Assembly: GCA_963556045.3 (NCBI GenBank) | Contig: CAUVYA020000002.1 | Location: 310,001 to 374,000, forward strand | DNA from: UBA4781 sp963556045 | GTDB taxonomy: Bacteria; Chloroflexota; Anaerolineae; Anaerolineales; Anaerolineaceae | DNA length: 64,000 nt | Direction of reading: 5' to 3' | Part shown: positions 8,963 to 17,813 of the stretch, in pieces | How the letters are laid out: every line of letters begins with the position of its first letter | Position numbering within the stretch: the stretch's first letter is position 1 | Notes under the pieces: generated by a model | Databases searched by the model: none | Seen by the model: only the letters and a program-made list of their open reading frames with translations | What the model was told of the DNA's origin: nothing | Made by a program: the position numbers and the translations under genes

Positions 8963-10495
8963 CTAAGATGGTTTATTTCGTTCCCACTTCTTTCCGGTTG
9001 CCAGTTCTACACTCTTGTAAGCGCCATCATAAATTCCTATCTGTTTATTCTTGACAATGCAGTCACAGTACATGGATAGGAGATCATCGTCATTCACGAA
9101 GAGATCAATTGCCTGCAAGGTTTCAGGAATTGTCCGGGTTTCAATTGTTCCATCGCCGATTTCTGCGCTTCGAATGGCACCCCACATTTCATGACCTCCG
9201 ACCCGCGCATTGAAAATCTTGGGAATGGGATAAAAAGCCAGTTCGCTTGGTTTTGTGATCATCACATCCATAACACGCATCAGGTAATTGGTTGCGTATA
9301 CTGCATAGAAAGTGTTGTCAAACAGAAAAACATGCAGCCCTTCAACCTCATGGTCGCGTATATGATCTGTAAATTCTCTGGTTTCCTCCCAGGTAAAATG
9401 GGTGCTGATAAGATCTGAATACTCTTTTAATTCATTGGATAACCATTCCCAGTTGTTCTTATGATCTCCTAAATTGATGAAAAGCGCGGCTTTTTTCTTT
9501 TTAACCAGGGGCAAGGCGTATTCAATGATGGCTTTGAAAAGGTCTCTTTGAGCTCCTGCTCCGCCCATAGTGACCAGAATTCTGCGGGGTTCTTTATTTG
9601 CATTTCTCCTCAACCGCGCTGAACAATCTCCTTCAATATTACTCACAATTTCATGGTCGACATGATGTCCGGTAAAGTGGATAGAATCAACAGGGATGGG
9701 ATTCAATACTTTCCCATGGTCGTCAAATCCGTGCATGACCCTGAATCCATAATAACCGGATGGTGATTGAACCGCATGTTTTGCGCCTTCTGTTAATTGG
9801 AAAGCCATCGGCCAATTGTCAAACATCATATCGACAACATTGGTCATTCCACCAGAAACAGCTCCCATGCAATTCCACATATGCGATGTCAACATGGGCA
9901 CATCAGAAGGTAATGCCCTGTAAAGATTTTTAAATAATTCGCTCATTTTATAATCTTTTACTTCGGTTTTCAGAAAACGCCAGGGCCATGTAGCCACGCA
10001 ATTATGAAACAGAAAATTCAGAATGGAATTTGTTGAATTTCCAGTTGTCTGGCATTCCCATACATATTTATTGAACCAATCGGAATTCTGTGAGACGCGT
10101 GAAAAAAAACTATAGTTTTTATTGCACCACTCGATGACATCTGTGGTGATACCCGGTATTGCAAGAAGGTCAAGCCAGTAGGGAGTAAATCCCATTGCCT
10201 TTGCAGCCGATACACCTGCCATGGCAATTCGATAATGACCAAATCCCATTCTGATCGTGCTTACAACCACTGCACCGGCAGGATCGAAAGGGTCACCTTC
10301 GTTACCGCGAATGATTTCCTTAAGCCCGAAAATATTACCAAGATATTCATTATCCTTGACGGAGATGGTGAAAACTTCATCCGGGTCAAAATGAAATTTA
10401 TGGGCTAGCATGCTTTTCCATCTATCGGCTGCCCTGGATTGTGCTTTCGTGATGTGATTATCGAAAACCTGATATTTACCGTTGATTTTTTCCAT
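8963..10495 (-). CDS. Putative GT-B-fold glycosyltransferase-like protein
   Basis: A 510-residue protein that I do not recognise as a named enzyme. The N-terminal half has STIRMGFGHYRIA (about 79-91), like the Gly-rich loop of MurG and monogalactosyldiacylglycerol synthases. The C-terminal half has RRILVTMGGAGAQ and VMITKPSELAFYP, like the nucleotide-sugar-binding half of such GT-B enzymes. There is no signal peptide. It is the last gene of the lacI/ABC transporter cluster, so it may act on a galactose-derived sugar or make a galactolipid. A ribosome site, GGAG, lies 12 bases before the ATG. The fold call is moderate and the function open. Confidence 0.5.
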   Translation of the reverse strand: MEKINGKYQVFDNHITKAQSRAADRWKSMLAHKFHFDPDEVFTISVKDNEYLGNIFGLKEIIRGNEGDPFDPAGAVVVSTIRMGFGHYRIAMAGVSAAKAMGFTPYWLDLLAIPGITTDVIEWCNKNYSFFSRVSQNSDWFNKYVWECQTTGNSTNSILNFLFHNCVATWPWRFLKTEVKDYKMSELFKNLYRALPSDVPMLTSHMWNCMGAVSGGMTNVVDMMFDNWPMAFQLTEGAKHAVQSPSGYYGFRVMHGFDDHGKVLNPIPVDSIHFTGHHVDHEIVSNIEGDCSARLRRNANKEPRRILVTMGGAGAQRDLFKAIIEYALPLVKKKKAALFINLGDHKNNWEWLSNELKEYSDLISTHFTWEETREFTDHIRDHEVEGLHVFLFDNTFYAVYATNYLMRVMDVMITKPSELAFYPIPKIFNARVGGHEMWGAIRSAEIGDGTIETRTIPETLQAIDLFVNDDDLLSMYCDCIVKNKQIGIYDGAYKSVELATGKKWERNKPS

Positions 10496-10559
10496 GAAAA
10501 AAAGATCTCCTAAAAATGGAATAATGACTGGAACAAGATAGCTCAGTCAAGGGTATGAA

Positions 10560-11399
10560 TTAATTCTTCATTCCGGTTGTTGAGATTCCCTGAATGAAAT
10601 GCTTTTGTGCAAACAGAAAGACGATGACGGTTGGGATTATCACCAGTGTTGCACCTGCCAAAACAAGAGGGGGGTTGGCGTGATAACCACCCTGAATATC
10701 TGCCAGACCCTGTGTGACCACATAATTGCTTTTTGATTGAATCACGATCAAGGGCCATATAAAGGAATTCCAGGCATATAAAAATGAGATCGTGAACTGT
10801 GTAGCAATAGCAGGTTTGGATAAAGGAACAAAGATTTTCCATAAAATGGTAAAACGATTGGCGCCATCCATCAGGGCGGCTTCTTCCAATTCTTTTGGAA
10901 TTCCCAAGAAGAACTGGCGCATCAGAAAAGTACCATAGGCAGTAAACAGCCAGGGAATGATCAGAGAAACCAGTTTATCTACCCACCCAATGGTCAACAT
11001 CATTTTATACATTGGGATCATAATGGCGGTGAAGGGTATCATCATGGTGCCTAAATAGAGTTTGAAAATAAAACCTCTTCCTGGAAAACGGATTCTTGCA
11101 AAGGCATAACCGCCTAAAAGAGACGTCACAATCTGCCCAATCGTTACACATATTGTGACCAGGGCAGTGTTCAACATGTATTTTCCCATGTTAACGGTCT
11201 TGAGGACGATAAGATAATTCTCGAAATGGAGTTTTTCACCAGCCAGTGACATGATATTCTGGAAGACTTCGGGGCTGGATTTTAAAGAAGTCGCGACCAT
11301 AAAAATGAACGGATACAGGAAAATCAGGGCTAGAAGAGTCAATAATAGATAAAACATGATCTTCTTGAAAAGAGATTTTTTTTCATTTTGACGGAACAT
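10560..11399 (-). CDS. ABC sugar transporter permease, MalG-like
   Basis: Inner-membrane permease of a carbohydrate ABC importer, 279 residues, with about six membrane helices. The EAA loop that contacts the ATPase is visible (EEAALMDGANRFTILWKIFVPLSKP, about residues 190-214). The ATG at 11399 is chosen because GAGGAG overlaps the stop of the preceding gene, and a TTG five codons earlier would include that site. It is translationally coupled to the partner permease and forms the transmembrane heterodimer with it. No ATPase gene is in the window, so a shared MsmK/MalK-type ATPase encoded elsewhere is probably used. Confidence 0.92.
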   Translation of the reverse strand: MFRQNEKKSLFKKIMFYLLLTLLALIFLYPFIFMVATSLKSSPEVFQNIMSLAGEKLHFENYLIVLKTVNMGKYMLNTALVTICVTIGQIVTSLLGGYAFARIRFPGRGFIFKLYLGTMMIPFTAIMIPMYKMMLTIGWVDKLVSLIIPWLFTAYGTFLMRQFFLGIPKELEEAALMDGANRFTILWKIFVPLSKPAIATQFTISFLYAWNSFIWPLIVIQSKSNYVVTQGLADIQGGYHANPPLVLAGATLVIIPTVIVFLFAQKHFIQGISTTGMKN

Positions 11400-11403
11400 A
11401 CTT

Positions 11404-12417
11404 CTACTCCTCAAAAACCCAGCGTTTGGATACTTTAAATTGAATTATTGTGATTATGAATATGATGGCAAAAACGATCCAGGCAATGCTTGAGCCGTAG
11501 CCCATTTGGAAGCGCTGGAACCCTTTTTGATACAGATAATATACGATCGTAAGAGTGGAGTTCGCAGGACCACCCTGGGTCATAATGAAAGGTTCAGAAA
11601 ATATTTGGAGCGTGGAAATGGTATTCGTTACCAGTACAAAAAACATGGTTGGTGTAATGAGAGGAAGCGTGATCTTTCTCAGGATCGTACCTTTTGAAGC
11701 GCCATCCATCATGGCTGCTTCGTATAGATGAGCAGGTATTCCCTGCAAGGCTGCCAGGAAAATGACCATATCATACCCAATTGTGGACCAGGATGTCATC
11801 AGGATCAACGACCGTAAAGACCAGGTAGGCGAGGTAAGCCAACCAATTAAGGGGTTTGCTATGGGATGTCCAATTCGTGTGAATAGAATTTGATTAAGAA
11901 AGGCAACTATACTTCGGATAACCGTATTTAACACCCCGTTTTGCTGCTGAAAGATCCAAAACCAGACCAAAGAACTGCCAACAATTGAAGCGACTACCGG
12001 AATATAGAAAATAGCACGATAAATACCCATACCGGGCAGATGGGAATTCAGTACCCATGCAAGCAAGAAAGCAGGGATAACAGAAAGGAGGATGACCCCA
12101 AAAGCATACGTAAATGTATTTCCAAGAGCGACCCAGAAGGTCGGATCATTCGCAATGATGATGGTTTTAAAAGCCGAAAAAACACTTTCACCATCAACGC
12201 GTGCGGCTGTATAATTAGCGGTCTCGAAATGCAAACCGAGCGCTTTCCCAAAATTTGCAAAACCCACCCAATTGGGTGTGGAAAAGAGGTTGTAATCGGT
12301 GAAGGCATAATAAATTGAGACAATAAGGGGGAGCGCCATGAAAAGGATGAAACCCAAGAGATTCGGTAAAAGAAACAAATAACCACTTACAGCTTCACGA
12401 ACTCGTTGTTTGGACAT
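11404..12417 (-). CDS. ABC sugar transporter permease, MalF-like
   Basis: Second permease of the carbohydrate importer, with six predicted membrane helices and an EAA loop (YEAAMMDGASKGTILRKITLPLITP). A larger periplasmic-side loop after the second helix is typical of MalF/UgpA proteins. I prefer ATG 12417 (337 residues, AAGGGA eight bases upstream) to ATG 12450, because the latter lies within the stem of the hairpin at 12441-12476 and has poor ribosome-site spacing. It sits between the binding-protein gene and the MalG-like gene in one operon. Confidence 0.9.
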   Translation of the reverse strand: MSKQRVREAVSGYLFLLPNLLGFILFMALPLIVSIYYAFTDYNLFSTPNWVGFANFGKALGLHFETANYTAARVDGESVFSAFKTIIIANDPTFWVALGNTFTYAFGVILLSVIPAFLLAWVLNSHLPGMGIYRAIFYIPVVASIVGSSLVWFWIFQQQNGVLNTVIRSIVAFLNQILFTRIGHPIANPLIGWLTSPTWSLRSLILMTSWSTIGYDMVIFLAALQGIPAHLYEAAMMDGASKGTILRKITLPLITPTMFFVLVTNTISTLQIFSEPFIMTQGGPANSTLTIVYYLYQKGFQRFQMGYGSSIAWIVFAIIFIITIIQFKVSKRWVFEE

Positions 12418-12440
12418 ACAGCAATTCCCTTCTGGAAACA

Positions 12441-12476
12441 GATCTGCCATATCTCCTGATGAAGATATGGCAGATC
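12441..12476 (-). promoter_or_regulatory. Intercistronic mRNA hairpin between binding protein and permease genes
   Basis: Perfect 14-bp inverted repeat (GATCTGCCATATCT / AGATATGGCAGATC) with an 8-base loop and no T-run, directly after the stop of the solute-binding protein gene. In malE-malF type operons such structures protect the upstream message from 3' exonucleases and lower permease expression. I infer the same role here. Confidence 0.75.
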
Positions 12477-12487
12477 ATGGTGCTAAA

Positions 12488-13834
12488 TTATTTGGTGAAA
12501 AGTGGATCGGCTTCCGTGCATATTGCTTGAGCAGCCTCTTCCGCGGTTAGTTCACCTGCAAAGATCTTATCGATATAGGGTTGGTAAATCCCATTTACAA
12601 TGTCACCCCAGTTTCCTGTGTAGAGAGGAATTTCTGCCGAAGCATAATCGGCACTGTTGATGAAGGGGGAATTGTCATCCGGAGGTGTCGATGCGAGAAA
12701 TGCATCCACTGCATCCTGACTCTTGTTGGAAGGAATATTGGAGCCCAGTGAAGCAACCAGCCCCTGAACTTCTGGTGAAGTTAAAGCCTTGATTACCTTG
12801 AAAGCTTCTTCAGGATGTTCGGTATTTGCGCTGATCACATAAGGACCCCAGAAAAGCCAGGAAGCTTTTGCAGATCCCTCCGGCATTTCAACAACACCCC
12901 AATCAAAAGGAACATTTTCACGCATTGTGGGGGTCATCCAGCGACCATTGGGGAACATTCCTACATTGCCAGCCAAAAAATCTGTTTCACCCACGCCACC
13001 CTCAACACCGGGCGCCGTAGCAACTTTGTCATCCAGGAACAGAGCTCGCATGAATTCAAGACCGGCAACGGATCCGGGATCGGTCATCGCGCATGCTGTA
13101 CGATCTTCATTGAATAAACTCCCGCCACCCGCATTAACGAAGTATCCCCACAGTCCCCACCAGTTGCTCATGGAAAAACCGTAGGTGTTTTCCTGTTCGT
13201 TGGTCAATTCTTTTGCGACACGTTCAAAATTCTCCCAGTTCCACAACCCCTGTGCTGCGAGATCTGCCGGATCATCCACATTGTATTTGGCAAATAGATC
13301 TTTGTTATAATACATCACAAGAGTGGAGATGTCGCGCGGGATGCCCCATAAATGTCCTTCATTCGTTAATTCGGCAATCGGAGCTGCATAGTAATCATCA
13401 ATACTGAATGAAGAATCTGCGTCCGCAATTGGCTTCAGATCGAGAATGGCGCCTAGATTTGCATAATCCGCAGTTGAGGCTCCAGGAATCCATACGACAT
13501 CGGGTGCATTACCAGCCGACATCTCTGCTTTTAATTTGTCTTCATAACCTGTGACGGGTGAAGGATCGTACTGCAGAGTGATGCCTTCAGATGCCAGTTG
13601 TTCAGAAAGAGTGTTGCTTATTTGCTGGTAAACATCCTGCTCTGACTGATTATCAGGGCGAGTTCTCCATCGAATGGTAACCATTTCGGTGGTTTCTTCT
13701 TCCTCAACGACTTCAGATTGTGTGGCGGGTTCTTCAACTGCTGCGCTTGTTTCAGGCGTGGATTGACATGCAGAGAAAAGCAATGCAGCAAGCAGAAGAA
13801 TACTTAAAACTGTTAATGTAGTCCTTTTATTCAT
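12488..13834 (-). CDS. ABC transporter solute-binding lipoprotein (sugar)
   Basis: Extracytoplasmic sugar-binding protein of the family-1 (MalE-like) type, 448 residues. The signal peptide ends in the lipobox LFSAC, giving lipid-anchored Cys22, followed by an acidic Ser/Thr/Glu-rich linker (about 23-50) and the binding-protein domain (LKAEMSAGNAPDVVWIPG, about 107-125; VMYYNKDLFAKYNV). A good ribosome site (GGAGAG) precedes the ATG. The link to alpha-galactosides is inferred from flanking alpha-galactosidase, LacI regulator and galT, not from binding residues. Confidence 0.92.
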   Translation of the reverse strand: MNKRTTLTVLSILLLAALLFSACQSTPETSAAVEEPATQSEVVEEEETTEMVTIRWRTRPDNQSEQDVYQQISNTLSEQLASEGITLQYDPSPVTGYEDKLKAEMSAGNAPDVVWIPGASTADYANLGAILDLKPIADADSSFSIDDYYAAPIAELTNEGHLWGIPRDISTLVMYYNKDLFAKYNVDDPADLAAQGLWNWENFERVAKELTNEQENTYGFSMSNWWGLWGYFVNAGGGSLFNEDRTACAMTDPGSVAGLEFMRALFLDDKVATAPGVEGGVGETDFLAGNVGMFPNGRWMTPTMRENVPFDWGVVEMPEGSAKASWLFWGPYVISANTEHPEEAFKVIKALTSPEVQGLVASLGSNIPSNKSQDAVDAFLASTPPDDNSPFINSADYASAEIPLYTGNWGDIVNGIYQPYIDKIFAGELTAEEAAQAICTEADPLFTK

Positions 13835-13897
13835 TTTTCTCTCCTTTTAGATTTTTTATAGAGATTACAAAATTAGTTGTTTTTTTCACCTCCTGTT

Positions 13898-14902
13898 TTA
13901 TATATGTTTGGTTGATCCTCTAATTATGAGTTCGGGATCGAATAATAAATGCTGCGCTTTCATAGTGGGAGTGTCTTTGGCCTGGATCAACAATCGTACA
14001 GCTTCCTTCCCGATATAGGGAATATCCTGATGAATGGTAGTGAGCGGAGGATCATAGAAAGAAGTAAGCGGCATATCATCAAATCCAATAACGGAGATAT
14101 CATTGGGAACAGGAGAGTTTTGATGCTTTAATTGAGTGATTGCGCCAATTGCCATGCGGTCATTTTCGGCGAACAGGGCGGTGTAGCTGACACCAATAGT
14201 ATTGAAATGTTTGATCGCTTCCTGACCACCAGACTCCGACCAATCTCCTGTGTATACGAGCGCTGGATCAAAGGGGACATTCTCTTCAGAAAGAGCCTGC
14301 TGATAACCGACCAAACGATCGTGGCTGCAATCTTCCCCGGTGGGACCGGTAATCAGCCCTATTTGACGGTGACCCAGCGATAATAAATGTCTGGTAGCTA
14401 AATACCCGCCTTTTACATCATTCAAAGCCACGGAAGCATAGCCCTGAGACCTGGGTCTGGCTCCCATGAATACTGTTGGAACATCGGTCGGTATATACAG
14501 ATGGCGGTCATCAGCATAGGGGTTGATGACAAGCAGTCCTTCGGTTCGACCGCTATCGATCAACTGCTCGATGAGGGTTGCAAAAGAGTTTGCGTCAGGC
14601 GCGGATGCGCTGATCAGAAAATACCCATTCTCTCGCGCAAATGATTCCGCCCCATCGATCAAACTTGAAAAAGCATAATCCGTCAGGTTGGGGGCGATGC
14701 AGGCGAAAGTGCAGGTGTTGCCTTTCGCCATATAGCGAGCAATTGCATTGGGACGGTACTGCAATTCTGAAATGGCTTGTTCGACCTTTTGACGTGTCTC
14801 TGGATTTACCCCTTGATAGTTATTGATGACGCGTGAAACCGTTTGATGAGAAACGCCCGCCAGCAATGCGACATCGCGAATAGTAGATTTTTTTCTTGAC
14901 AT
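13898..14902 (-). CDS. LacI-family transcriptional regulator
   Basis: Repressor of 334 residues with an N-terminal LacI helix-turn-helix (TIRDVALLAGVSHQTVSRVINNY) and hinge (PNAIARYMA), then a periplasmic-binding-protein-like effector domain (about 60-330; IGLITGPTGEDCSHDRLVGY). AAGGA is correctly spaced before ATG 14902. It is the first gene of the ABC transporter cluster and is divergent from galT; the shared intergenic region holds a double operator next to its promoter. The likely effector is a galactoside or a galactose derivative. Confidence 0.93.
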   Translation of the reverse strand: MSRKKSTIRDVALLAGVSHQTVSRVINNYQGVNPETRQKVEQAISELQYRPNAIARYMAKGNTCTFACIAPNLTDYAFSSLIDGAESFARENGYFLISASAPDANSFATLIEQLIDSGRTEGLLVINPYADDRHLYIPTDVPTVFMGARPRSQGYASVALNDVKGGYLATRHLLSLGHRQIGLITGPTGEDCSHDRLVGYQQALSEENVPFDPALVYTGDWSESGGQEAIKHFNTIGVSYTALFAENDRMAIGAITQLKHQNSPVPNDISVIGFDDMPLTSFYDPPLTTIHQDIPYIGKEAVRLLIQAKDTPTMKAQHLLFDPELIIRGSTKHI

Positions 14903-14925
14903 AAAGTCCTTAATTTGAGAGAATG

Positions 14926-14953
14926 ATGTTACCGGTCATGTGACCGGTAACAT
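14926..14953. promoter_or_regulatory. Double LacI-type operator
   Basis: A perfect 13-bp inverted repeat (ATGTTACCGGTCA, 2-base spacer, then its complement). Each arm is built around ACCGGT, so the site holds two adjacent CG-centred LacI-type palindromes about one helical turn apart. It begins right after the -10 box of the lacI promoter and lies between the divergent lacI and galT genes. Confidence 0.75.
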
Positions 14954-14954
14954 G

Positions 14955-14983
14955 ACTATAGCAAAATAAATTTACATTGTCAA
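14955..14983 (-). promoter_or_regulatory. Promoter of the lacI/ABC transporter operon
   Basis: On the minus strand TTGACA (14983-14978) and TATAGT (14960-14955) are 17 bases apart, an almost perfect sigma-70 promoter. The operator at 14926-14953 lies at the expected start of transcription, so bound LacI would block it. Confidence 0.85.
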
Positions 14984-15038
14984 GAGAGAGAATAGGATTT
15001 TTTATTAACCATTTGAGAAAAGATACAAAAGGAAAAGA

Positions 15039-16067
15039 ATGTTAAATCCACATCGAAGATTTAATCCACTGATAAATCAATGGGTGCTTGTTTCACCCCA
15101 GCGCACGAAACGACCGTGGTTGGGAGGGATCCATAAAAATAACGGGGCCCAGACAAAACCGTATGAAGATGATTGCTATCTGTGTCCGAGGAATCCAAGG
15201 GCAAATGGAATACAAAATCCTGATTACGAAGGAGTATTTCTGTTTGATAATGATTTCCCCGCATTGACGCTTGAAAACTCTCAAAGGGTACATGAATCAA
15301 ACGACTTCTTTCACTATAAGTCCGAAAATGGGATATGCAGGGTATTGTGCTTTTCACCAAGACATGACCTTACATTTCCAGAACTGGGGCATGACCAGAT
15401 CCTGAATATTATCGAGGCATGGATCAAGGAATATGAGAGGATCTCAAAAATCCCGAAAATAAAGAACATTCAAATCTTTGAGAATAAAGGGGAATTAATG
15501 GGTTGCTCCAATCCTCATCCGCACTGTCAGATATGGGCGCAAACAGAACTTCCCAATGAAATATTTGTAGAACTGAATACCCAATGGGAATACTTCAGTC
15601 AAAACCAACGACCGATGCTATTGAGTTATGTAGAACAGGAAAAGAATAAAGAAGAAAGAATCGTGGACACAAATGAATCCTTCACTGCCCTGGTTCCGTT
15701 TTGGGCAACCTGGCCATTTGAGATCCTGATACTACCCCACAGAAATATTCATCGATTGGATGAATGTACGCTAGAAGAAAAAGATGCATTAGCGGCGATC
15801 ATGCAACAGATAACGATCCGCTATGATAATCTGTTTGAAATATCCTTTCCCTATTCCATGGGGCTTCATCAGGCGCCTAATGATGGAGAGGAACATCCGG
15901 AATGGACCTTTCATATTCATTATTACCCACCTTTATTACGGTCAGCCACAATTAAAAAGTTTATGGTTGGATACGAAATGTTAGCCATGCCGCAACGGGA
16001 TATCACCCCGGAAGAAGCAGCCGAACGATTGCGGGGATGCAGCTTGAAGCATTATAAAGAAGGATAG
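15039..16067 (+). CDS. galT: Galactose-1-phosphate uridylyltransferase
   Basis: Leloir-pathway enzyme exchanging galactose-1-phosphate and UDP-glucose to give UDP-galactose and glucose-1-phosphate. The catalytic His-X-His of the HIT superfamily is in CSNPHPHCQIWA (about residue 160). The N-terminal HRRFNPLINQWVLVSP and the CYLCPRN metal-site Cys pair are diagnostic, and 342 residues is normal. It is divergent from the LacI regulator across the double operator, so is probably co-regulated with galactoside uptake. galK and galE are not in the window. Confidence 0.95.
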   Translation: MLNPHRRFNPLINQWVLVSPQRTKRPWLGGIHKNNGAQTKPYEDDCYLCPRNPRANGIQNPDYEGVFLFDNDFPALTLENSQRVHESNDFFHYKSENGICRVLCFSPRHDLTFPELGHDQILNIIEAWIKEYERISKIPKIKNIQIFENKGELMGCSNPHPHCQIWAQTELPNEIFVELNTQWEYFSQNQRPMLLSYVEQEKNKEERIVDTNESFTALVPFWATWPFEILILPHRNIHRLDECTLEEKDALAAIMQQITIRYDNLFEISFPYSMGLHQAPNDGEEHPEWTFHIHYYPPLLRSATIKKFMVGYEMLAMPQRDITPEEAAERLRGCSLKHYKEG

Positions 16068-16136
16068 TAGCTGGTTCCTATAAATAAGAATGATCCATGA
16101 TATACTCTCTCGATAATTTCCTCAGGAGAAAGCATC

Positions 16137-17042
16137 ATGGATCCATTGCGAAGTGAATTATTTGCGTTGACTGCTGCCTTATTATGGGCAATTTCCGCCT
16201 CGTTGCTGGAAAAACTCGCGCATCGAATTTCCCCAAGAGAATTAAACATATTCAAGGGCAGTATTGCCATCGTTCTTCTGCTGGCGACCTCATTCATTTT
16301 AGGTGAGGATTTGGCAGGGTTGAACACACAGGTTGTGGGAATACTTCTATTAAGCGGTGTGGTCGGAATTGGACTGGGGGATACGGCGTACTTTTACGGA
16401 TTGAAGGATATCGGCTCACGACGTGCACTGCTATTGTATGCCCTGGCGCCGCCCATGACGGCTCTCATTGGTTGGATGTTCCTGGGGGAGACATTGCCGC
16501 TGTTATCCTGGGTTGGCATCTTTATCACGGTGGGAGGGGTTGCCTGGGTGGTAACAGAACGAACTCCACAGGAAAAAAGTAAACAGGATAAAAAAGTTCT
16601 AACAAGGGGGATTGTGCTTGGAACGCTGGCATCTCTGGGGCAGGCGATCGGGCTGGTACTTTCACGATCGGTGATGACGAACGAAGGGGTCAGTTCCCTG
16701 CAAAGTGCTGCCTTAAGACTGATCGCAGGAGTGCTCTTCATCATCATCTGGAAGATCGTGCTCAAGGAAAAATACGGCGATTGGATGAGAAACGATGAAG
16801 CCAAGAAAACCTGGGGCTTGCTGTTTGTCGCCGCTTTTATCGGAACTTATCTGTGTTTATGGCTGCAGCAAATCGCGATCCAGGGTGCACCTGCCGGCAT
16901 CATCCAAACGCTGCTGTCCACCACACCCATTTTCATCCTGCCCATAGCGGCGATGCAGGGAGAAAAAATCACCTGGCGGGCGGTCATTGGCGCCGCTATC
17001 TCGATCGTGGGAGTGATGATGGTTTTTGGTTTGGTGGGATAA
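16137..17042 (+). CDS. EamA/RhaT-family (DMT) transporter
   Basis: Membrane transporter of 301 residues with ten predicted helices in two EamA repeats (about 4-135 and 155-298). The first repeat shows LLWAISASLLEK and GDTAYFYGL, and the second ends in an Ala/Gly/Val-rich helix. Substrates in this family range from amino acids to nucleotide sugars and cannot be read from sequence. AGGAG eight bases before the ATG gives the start. It is monocistronic, and convergent with the methyltransferase gene that follows. Confidence 0.88.
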   Translation: MDPLRSELFALTAALLWAISASLLEKLAHRISPRELNIFKGSIAIVLLLATSFILGEDLAGLNTQVVGILLLSGVVGIGLGDTAYFYGLKDIGSRRALLLYALAPPMTALIGWMFLGETLPLLSWVGIFITVGGVAWVVTERTPQEKSKQDKKVLTRGIVLGTLASLGQAIGLVLSRSVMTNEGVSSLQSAALRLIAGVLFIIIWKIVLKEKYGDWMRNDEAKKTWGLLFVAAFIGTYLCLWLQQIAIQGAPAGIIQTLLSTTPIFILPIAAMQGEKITWRAVIGAAISIVGVMMVFGLVG

Positions 17043-17077
17043 GCCACTCTATTCATAAACCAAAACTGACCAATGAT

Positions 17078-17788
17078 TTATTTTCGCAGTATGAAAAAGA
17101 GGTGAACACTTTTCCAACGTTCCATTCGTTGAGGATATAGCTGTATCCATTCCTGCTGCTCAACTGCCGGTTTATTATCGATATAGTATTCTTTCCATTC
17201 TGCGAGAGTTGTCTGAGAAACATCCTCTGGTGAAAAAATGGACTGTTTGACCATATCCACAATGTGCCAGTTGGCACAAAACTGCAGTGCTTCCGAATCG
17301 CTGAAAATTGAATGAATCACCTGCTGACCGTGCTCCCGGCAAAGAAATTCACCTGGTTTTTCTTCTATTCCATCCATGGGCCAGCATTCTTCTGACATAA
17401 AACTGACAAAACAAACTCCACTGGGTTTAAGAACCCGGTACATCTCGGAAAGAACGATTTGAATGTTGTTTTTGGAATGGTGAACCATGGAATAGAGTTC
17501 AAACACAAAATCAAAATGATCATCCGGAAATGGGATCGCTCGCATATCTCCTTTCTGGATGTTCAGGTTCATATTTTGATCTTTTTCAAAGGCATGCGCG
17601 CGTGCTATTTGATCGTCGGAAATATCAATTCCATACGTTGTGAAGCCATGTTCGTAAAACAGCCCAAGCGGAGGAACCGAACCACCTGCGCCGCAATCCA
17701 GAATTGTGTTCTTTCCTGCAATAATTTTGTTATTGCGCTGCAGGTAAGTTAAGAAATAATAAATGGGAGATCGATAAACTGGTTTCAT
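17078..17788 (-). CDS. Class I SAM-dependent methyltransferase
   Basis: About 236 residues with the Rossmann-type SAM-binding motif I (ILDCGAGGSVPPLG), the acidic residue ending strand 2 (YGIDIS) and motif III-like MYRVLKPSGVCFVSF. The acceptor is unknown. I start it at ATG 17788, 26 bases after the stop of the upstream epimerase; the longer open frame would run back into that gene. It is the last gene of a minus-strand run with MBOAT, SGNH and epimerase genes, so it may modify a surface sugar or polymer. Confidence 0.8.
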   Translation of the reverse strand: MKPVYRSPIYYFLTYLQRNNKIIAGKNTILDCGAGGSVPPLGLFYEHGFTTYGIDISDDQIARAHAFEKDQNMNLNIQKGDMRAIPFPDDHFDFVFELYSMVHHSKNNIQIVLSEMYRVLKPSGVCFVSFMSEECWPMDGIEEKPGEFLCREHGQQVIHSIFSDSEALQFCANWHIVDMVKQSIFSPEDVSQTTLAEWKEYYIDNKPAVEQQEWIQLYPQRMERWKSVHLFFILRK

Positions 17789-17813
17789 AATTGAACCCCA
17801 TTCAATATAATTA

